The notes under the pieces: generated by a model
What the model was told of the DNA's origin: nothing
The model's database searches: none
The model's input: only the letters and a program-made list of their open reading frames with translations
Translations under genes and position numbers: made by a program
In this document: positions 59,491 through 64,000 of the stretch, one piece after another
How the letters are laid out: every line of letters begins with the position of its first letter
Position numbering within the stretch: position 1 is the first letter of the stretch
DNA from: an uncultured Porphyromonadaceae bacterium
GTDB taxonomy: Bacteria > Bacteroidota > Bacteroidia > Bacteroidales > Muribaculaceae
NCBI GenBank assembly: GCA_900547825.1
Contig: URII01000001.1
Location: forward strand, 1 to 64,000
Direction: 5' to 3'
Length of the DNA: 64,000 nucleotides

Positions 59491-60606
59491 ATGATAACAC
59501 AGGAACAACTGAAAGAAACTGCCGAGCGGCGCGCCGCACTGAAAAAATACCTTGACATCGACGCCAAAAAGATCGAAGTGGAGGAAGAGGAACTGCGCAC
59601 ACATGTGCCCGACTTCTGGGAACACCCCAAAGAGGCACAGTTGCAGATGAAAAAAATAAAGGATATCCAAGCCTGGATCGACGGATATGCCGAGGTCGAG
59701 GCTGCCGTGGACGAGCTTCAGCTCGGATGGGATTTCATAAAAGAGGGACTCGTGGAAGAGAGCGAAGTGGATGCCATGTATGCACGCGCCATAAGCCTCA
59801 TCGAAAATCTTGAGCTGAAAAACATGCTGCGCCGCGAGGAGGACAAACTCGGAGTGGTGCTCAAAATCAACTCAGGGGCCGGAGGCACCGAAAGTCAGGA
59901 CTGGGCACAGATGCTCATGCGCATGTATCTGCGCTGGTGCGAGAAAAATGGCTACAAGACCTCGATAGCCAACCTGCTTGAAGGCGACGAGGCCGGCATA
60001 AAATCCTGCACCATAAACGTGGAGGGTGATTTTGCCTACGGTTATCTTAAAAGTGAAAACGGAGTGCACCGCCTTGTGCGCGTATCACCCTATAACGCTC
60101 AGGGCAAGCGCATGACCTCATTCGCCTCTGTATTCGTGACCCCGCTTGTGGACGATACCATTGAGGTAAAGGTTGATCCGGCCCTACTGTCGTGGGACAC
60201 ATTCCGAAGCGGCGGTGCCGGTGGTCAGAATGTGAATAAAGTCGAATCTGGAGTGCGCCTCCGCTATCAGTTCACCGACCCGCACACCGGCGAGCAGGAA
60301 GAAATCCTTATCGAGAACACCGAGACACGTGACCAGCCCAAGAACAAGGAAAACGCCATGCGTCAACTCAAATCCATCCTCTACGACAAGGAACTGAAAT
60401 TCCGCATGGCCGAACAAGCAAAGATCGAAGCCGGAAAAATGAAAATAGAATGGGGATCACAGATACGCTCGTACGTGTTCGACGACCGCCGCGTCAAGGA
60501 TCACCGCACAGGCCATCAGACATCGGATGTGAATGGCGTGATGGACGGCGACATAGACGGCTTCATAAAAGCCTATCTCATGAAATTTGCAGGCACCGAC
60601 GCTTAA
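59491..60606 (+). CDS. prfB: Peptide chain release factor 2
   Basis: 371 residues. The catalytic GGQ is in RSGGAGGQNVNKVESGVRLR; the stop-codon recognition region reads HRLVRVSPYNAQGKRMTSFA, with SPY at the place of E. coli SPF. The N-terminal ALKKYLDIDAKK aligns with the region where many bacteria need a +1 frameshift; here the DNA reads ACCTTGACATC, so the frame is continuous and no frameshift is required. It releases peptides at UGA/UAA. It is followed by a terminator. Confidence 0.95.
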   Translation: MITQEQLKETAERRAALKKYLDIDAKKIEVEEEELRTHVPDFWEHPKEAQLQMKKIKDIQAWIDGYAEVEAAVDELQLGWDFIKEGLVEESEVDAMYARAISLIENLELKNMLRREEDKLGVVLKINSGAGGTESQDWAQMLMRMYLRWCEKNGYKTSIANLLEGDEAGIKSCTINVEGDFAYGYLKSENGVHRLVRVSPYNAQGKRMTSFASVFVTPLVDDTIEVKVDPALLSWDTFRSGGAGGQNVNKVESGVRLRYQFTDPHTGEQEEILIENTETRDQPKNKENAMRQLKSILYDKELKFRMAEQAKIEAGKMKIEWGSQIRSYVFDDRRVKDHRTGHQTSDVNGVMDGDIDGFIKAYLMKFAGTDA

Positions 60607-60630
60607 ACGCGGTGTCATTGCACATAAATT

Positions 60631-60674
60631 ACACCGGTGAGCGCCGAAACCATACGGCTGCCGCCGGTGTTTTT
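60631..60674 (+). terminator. prfB terminator
   Basis: ACACCGG (60631-60637) with CCGGTGT (60664-60670), an inner GCCG/CGGC stem and five T residues. Confidence 0.75.
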
Positions 60675-60696
60675 ATAGATACCTAACGTTCCGACT

Positions 60697-61653
60697 ATGA
60701 CAGCATACCCCCTCATACTCTCCTCCGCCCTACAACGCACCACCGCCAGGCGCATCCTCGAATTCAAGCCTTTCTCTCTCGACGAGGCACAGTATATCTA
60801 TTCGCTGCTTGAAAAATGCACCGTTCCTACCTGCGACTTCACTGTAGGCGGTATATATCTGTGGCTGCGCTATTTCAGCTACCGGCGTGCTGTTGTGGAC
60901 GGCACATTATTCATAGAAGGAGTAAGCGAGGAGGATCCATCGCAAAGGGCCTTCTCAGTACCCGTGGGTGGCGAACTTACTTTAGCGCAGTCAGTGGACA
61001 TGCTCCGCTGCTACTGCCGGGCGGAAAACATCCCGTTGCGTTTTTCGGCTGTGCCGGAAATCATGGTGGCACCTCTGCAAGCCCTCGGAGTGAGGATCAC
61101 AGCCACATTGCCCGACTGGGCCGATTACCTGTATGACGCTTCCGCCTTGGCCACACTGAGCGGCAAGAAGATGGCCAAGAAGCGCAATCACGTCAACGCC
61201 TTCATGGCGGCCAATCCCGGCTGGGAGCTGGTGCCGCTTACACACAACAACGCATCCGAAGCCCTCACGTTCATGAGAGGTCTCAGTCTTGACGCCGAGA
61301 AAGGACTTATGGCCGAGACAGAGCGGCTCGAAGCAGCCGGAATGCTTGAGAACTACAGCCGTTTCCCAATGATGGAGGGCGCCATGCTCGTCACGCCAAA
61401 CCATGGCATTGTAGCATTCACCATAGGCGAGACAAGAGGTGACACCCTCTTCGTCCATGTGGAGAAAATGCGTCACGACATAAACGGCTCAGGCGAAGCC
61501 ATCAACACATTGTTTGCCCGGGGCATGGTCCGGCAGCATGGAATAATATACATCAACCGCGAGGATGACGCCGGCGATCCGGGGCTGCGGCGCGCCAAAG
61601 AATCCTACCACCCCCTGCGCCTCCTCGCCAAATACGAAATGGAACTGCCCTGA
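60697..61653 (+). CDS. DUF2156-family acyl/aminoacyl transferase-like protein
   Basis: 318 residues. The GNAT-like two-domain layout of DUF2156 proteins is visible: FKPFSLDEAQYIYSLLEKCT, TVGGIYLWLRYF, LPDWADYLYDASALATLSGK, KMAKKRNHVNAFMA, and a C-terminal domain with TLFVHVEKMRHDINGSGEAI and YINREDDAGDPGLRRAKESY. Related domains in MprF transfer amino acids to phospholipids; the soluble short form here has no established substrate. It lies between prfB and ribF with its own intergenic region. Confidence 0.75.
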   Translation: MTAYPLILSSALQRTTARRILEFKPFSLDEAQYIYSLLEKCTVPTCDFTVGGIYLWLRYFSYRRAVVDGTLFIEGVSEEDPSQRAFSVPVGGELTLAQSVDMLRCYCRAENIPLRFSAVPEIMVAPLQALGVRITATLPDWADYLYDASALATLSGKKMAKKRNHVNAFMAANPGWELVPLTHNNASEALTFMRGLSLDAEKGLMAETERLEAAGMLENYSRFPMMEGAMLVTPNHGIVAFTIGETRGDTLFVHVEKMRHDINGSGEAINTLFARGMVRQHGIIYINREDDAGDPGLRRAKESYHPLRLLAKYEMELP

Positions 61654-61668
61654 CATAAGCTTACGGCT

Positions 61669-61814
61669 TGAGGCCTTAGATACTCTCGCTCGGCAAAACC
61701 CAAGCAAGCTTGGTTTTGCTCTCACTTATTCGTATCTTTGACTGAGGCCTTAGATACTCTCGCTCGGCAAAACTCAAGCAAGCTTGGTTTTGCTCTCACT
61801 TATTCGTATCTTTG
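61669..61814 (+). repeat. 72-bp tandem duplication carrying two promoters before ribF
   Basis: Copies 61669-61740 and 61743-61814 differ at one base (ccc versus ctc) and are separated by AC. Each has TTG, a 20-nt spacer and TATCTTTG (-7 boxes at 61733-61740 and 61807-61814), plus an inverted repeat GCAAAACC...GGTTTTGC that overlaps the -33 region. The second -7 box ends only 7 nt before the ribF ATG, so that promoter would give a leaderless or nearly leaderless mRNA. Confidence 0.85.
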
Positions 61815-61821
61815 CAGGGAG

Positions 61822-62757
61822 ATGGATAATGCCGCGACAGGCCGTATAGCCGCAATAGGGACATGGGACGGGGTACACCCCGGCCACCGTTTTGTGTTGT
61901 CGTCCTTAGCCGACGCAGGCCACCGGATGAATCTGGAACCTGTGGCCGTGACTTTCAGCACACATCCGCTCAGTGTGGTGGCACCGGAAAGAGCGCCTAA
62001 AAACCTGTCATCGCTGCCTGACCGCATAGCCATGCTGCGTGATGCGGGAGCCAAGGATGTGATAGTGCTGGATTTCGACAACTCCCTGAGAGCAATGACA
62101 GCAGCAGAGTTCCTCCGTATGCTCAGGGACAGATACAACATCCATGCCGTGATGCTCGGCTTCAACAACAGCTTCGGAAGCGACCGCCTGAAAGGTGTGG
62201 ACGCCTACCGGGCAGTAGCCCCCGAAGGCATGAAGATTCTGCAGATGCCCGAATATGAGGGCAATTCCGGCAAGGTGAGCTCTTCGCTTATCCGACGCCT
62301 GATTTCGGCTGGTGATGTGGCTGAGGCCGCATGCCGGCTCGGACGGCTGTATTGCGTCAAAGGCCGTGTGGTAGGCGGACGGCGCCTCGGACGCACTATT
62401 GGATTTCCCACAGCCAATCTTGCCGTGGATCCACGGCGGCTGCTTCCTGCCGCCGGAGTGTATGCCGCCGACGCTATACTTTCCAATGGACTGAAATTCC
62501 GCGCCGTGGTGAATATCGGCTACCGGCCCACCGTGGACCGCTCCCGGCGTCCGCGCATGACAGTCGAAGCCCATCTGCTCGGATTTTCGGGCGACTTGTA
62601 TTCCTCAACACTCACTCTCGAATTTATCGGACACCTGCGACGCGAGGAACGGTTCCCCTCAGTCGACGCCCTTAAAGCCGCCATAAACCGCGATGCCGAA
62701 ATGGCCCGCGCAATGGTGCCGCCATTTGATTCAGTATGCCACAGCTCACAGAACTGA
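61822..62757 (+). CDS. ribF: Bifunctional riboflavin kinase / FAD synthetase
   Basis: The start at 61822 (MDNAATGRIAAIGTWDGVHP) is chosen; the frame extends to 61738 through the duplicated promoter, which is not coding. The protein has 311 residues. FAD synthetase domain: IGTWDGVHPGHRF (nucleotidyltransferase GxxDxxHxGH), FSTHPL and KVSSSLIRRLISAGDV. Riboflavin kinase domain: GRTIGFPTANLAVDPRRLLP, GVYAADAI, AVVNIGYRPTV and VEAHLLGFSGDLYSSTLTLE. It makes FMN and FAD in the cytoplasm. It overlaps the permease gene by 22 bp. Confidence 0.93.
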   Translation: MDNAATGRIAAIGTWDGVHPGHRFVLSSLADAGHRMNLEPVAVTFSTHPLSVVAPERAPKNLSSLPDRIAMLRDAGAKDVIVLDFDNSLRAMTAAEFLRMLRDRYNIHAVMLGFNNSFGSDRLKGVDAYRAVAPEGMKILQMPEYEGNSGKVSSSLIRRLISAGDVAEAACRLGRLYCVKGRVVGGRRLGRTIGFPTANLAVDPRRLLPAAGVYAADAILSNGLKFRAVVNIGYRPTVDRSRRPRMTVEAHLLGFSGDLYSSTLTLEFIGHLRREERFPSVDALKAAINRDAEMARAMVPPFDSVCHSSQN

Positions 62758-63551
62758 TAGGATATGAATTTTTCCGCAATGCCCTTGCCGGGGTTTTGCT
62801 CATAAGCATTATATCCGGCATAGTGGGCACCTACATAGTGACCCGGCGCATGGTATCGCTTGCCGGAGGCATCACACACGCCTGTTTCGGAGGTCTTGGG
62901 CTGGGCTATTTTCTCGGCTGGAACCCTCTGTGGCCCGCTATGGTGTTCGGTATAGGAGCGTCAATGGGGGTGGAGTGGATGTCGTTGAAAGCAAGGATGC
63001 GCAGCGACTCCGCAATAGCTGCCGTATGGGCTCTCGGCATGGCGGTAGGTGTCATAATGGTGTTCCTCACCCCCGGCTATGTTCCGGAACTGAATGCCTT
63101 CCTGTTCGGCAACATATTGACCATATCACGCAGCGATCTGGCTGTGACAGCCATATTCTGCTGCGCTCTGCTGCTGTTTTTCATCATCGGATTCAAAAGA
63201 ATAGTGATGGCCGCCTTTGATCCCGATTTCGCCCGGGTCAGGGGTTTGGACATAAAAGCCGTCAATCTCGCAATGACAGTGTTTGTGGCCGTGGGCATAG
63301 TGCTTACCATACGGTTGGTAGGGGTGATGCTGCTCATGTCGATGCTCGCATTGCCCCCTATGATAAGCGAGCTGTTCAGCCACCGCTACCGCACAGTGAC
63401 ATATCTCGCCATAGGCGTGGCCACTGTAACCTCCTTGGCCGGACTTATAGCCGCAACGGCAGTGGATGTGCCTTGCTCGGCCCTGATTGTAGTGGCTCAG
63501 GTAACTGTGTTCGCATTGGCCGCAGCTATCAAAAAGCTCGCCAACCGGTAG
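62736..63551 (+). CDS. Metal ABC transporter permease (ABC-3 family, ZnuB/MntB-like)
   Basis: 271 residues with about eight membrane helices. ABC-3 features: FFRNALAGVLLISIISGIVG then TYIVTRRMVSLAGGITHACF (S-x-A-G-x-T-H), LNAFLFGNILTISRSDL, FDPDFARVRGLDIKAVNLAM and VGVMLLMSMLALPPMISELF. It is the membrane channel of a zinc or manganese importer; the partner ATPase and binding protein are not in the window, which is unusual for this family. It overlaps ribF, so it is probably transcribed from the same promoters. Confidence 0.88.
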   Translation: MPQLTELIGYEFFRNALAGVLLISIISGIVGTYIVTRRMVSLAGGITHACFGGLGLGYFLGWNPLWPAMVFGIGASMGVEWMSLKARMRSDSAIAAVWALGMAVGVIMVFLTPGYVPELNAFLFGNILTISRSDLAVTAIFCCALLLFFIIGFKRIVMAAFDPDFARVRGLDIKAVNLAMTVFVAVGIVLTIRLVGVMLLMSMLALPPMISELFSHRYRTVTYLAIGVATVTSLAGLIAATAVDVPCSALIVVAQVTVFALAAAIKKLANR

Positions 63552-63598
63552 CTATCAGCAGCGCAAAAGCACACCAAAACAGAAAATGGAGAAAAAGT

Positions 63599-63629
63599 TT
63601 GCAAAAAGCTAAATTGAATTGTACTTTTG
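63599..63629 (+). promoter_or_regulatory. Promoter of the last choice-of-anchor J gene
   Basis: TTG (63599-63601), exactly 20 nt, TACTTTTG (63622-63629), 52 nt before the ATG at 63682. Confidence 0.7.
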
Positions 63630-63681
63630 CAAGCGGATATATTATCCGCTGAATCCATTATCCTACCCTAAACACTTTTTT

Positions 63682-64000
63682 ATGAAAAAACTTTCTACAC
63701 TACTATTGTCCGCAGCCATACCTGCATTTATATGGGGCGCGGAACCTAAAACCGTGCCTTATACAAGCAGTATTGCCATTACCGGAAGTGAGCTTGACAG
63801 CGAGTGGACAGTGATCGACGCCAACGCCGACAGCCGCACCTGGGAACCGGGCTCAGAGGGCAACAAAGCTTACGCCATCTACTCCTGGGCTGCAAACCAG
63901 GCCGACGACTGGCTAATATCCCCGGGGATAACTTTGGAAGCCGGCAAGGAGTACAATATGACATTCCTCATGCGCACAGGCGGATTCACCGAAGCCATCA
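63682..64000 (+). CDS. Secreted choice-of-anchor J protein, 3' end beyond window
   Basis: An open frame from ATG 63682 runs to the window edge, about 106 residues. A signal peptide (MKKLSTLLLSAAIPAFIWGA) is followed by WTVIDANADSRTWEPGSEGN and DDWLISPGITLEAGKEYNM, closely paralleling the first domain of the 1012-residue protein at 56,137-59,175 (FTVVDANNDNVTWEQG, NDWFITPALELKAGMVYDM). Probably another surface or secreted protein of the same family. Total length unknown. Confidence 0.75.
   Translation, partial: MKKLSTLLLSAAIPAFIWGAEPKTVPYTSSIAITGSELDSEWTVIDANADSRTWEPGSEGNKAYAIYSWAANQADDWLISPGITLEAGKEYNMTFLMRTGGFTEAI

Noticed and set aside
61738..61821. N-terminal extension of RibF
   Set aside because: These codons are the second copy of the duplicated promoter; the conserved RibF sequence starts just after 61822.

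Overview
The window is bacterial DNA of the order Bacteroidales. Evidence: CTnDOT-type tra genes, TonB-dependent receptors, a fused SecDF, choice-of-anchor J surface proteins, A/T-rich leaders without clear Shine-Dalgarno sequences, and several promoters of the Bacteroidetes form TTG-N20-TAnnTTTG. A Muribaculaceae-like host is plausible, but this is an impression and not a result.

Roughly 1-52,500 is one integrated conjugative element (ICE) whose left end lies outside the window. From the left: a truncated, A/T-rich abiH-type phage-defence gene; a terminator; a leftward transfer operon traA to traQ plus a lysozyme (14,341 down to 1,003); an intergenic, oriT-like region with a long hairpin and 10-bp iterons (14,342-15,449); a rightward mobilisation operon (accessory protein, relaxase, coupling protein); and a 2025-residue methylase/MutS-I/SNF2 helicase polyprotein. 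After the cargo come an RteB-like regulator, a structured RNA, a DUF3945-type protein, a topoisomerase-like protein without the catalytic tyrosine, two small helix-turn-helix proteins and a tyrosine integrase. The right end is rich in GTGAGT/ACTCAC repeats and lies beside a tRNA-Lys(CTT) gene.

The cargo (about 25,740-44,260) is phosphate-centred. It holds PhoB/PhoR, a PiT phosphate permease, an OprP/OprO-like porin, a PhoU-like protein, methylglyoxal synthase (its E. coli homologue is inhibited by phosphate), two TonB-dependent receptors (one with a beta-helix lipoprotein, one in an operon with two PAP2 phosphatases and DgkA), a second two-component system and a small EamA transporter. Four places upstream of these genes carry an 11-bp direct repeat, TTTAAYAAAAn-nTTAAn, proposed here as the local PhoB box. 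The genes read as a transferable phosphate-acquisition or envelope-phosphate-remodelling island.

The most unusual signal concerns element-wide control. Many backbone genes have a near-identical leader, about ACCACTAAATCCACAATC, just before the start codon; the cargo and the chromosomal flank do not. At 50,121-50,196 there is a candidate ~75-nt RNA with a -7 box and a strong terminator. It carries the exact reverse complement of that leader, so it could pair with many tra/mob start regions at once.

To the right of the tRNA (52,700-64,000) is ordinary chromosome: secDF, a large choice-of-anchor J protein, prfB, a DUF2156 protein, ribF behind a tandemly duplicated promoter, a metal ABC permease, and the start of another choice-of-anchor J protein cut by the window edge.
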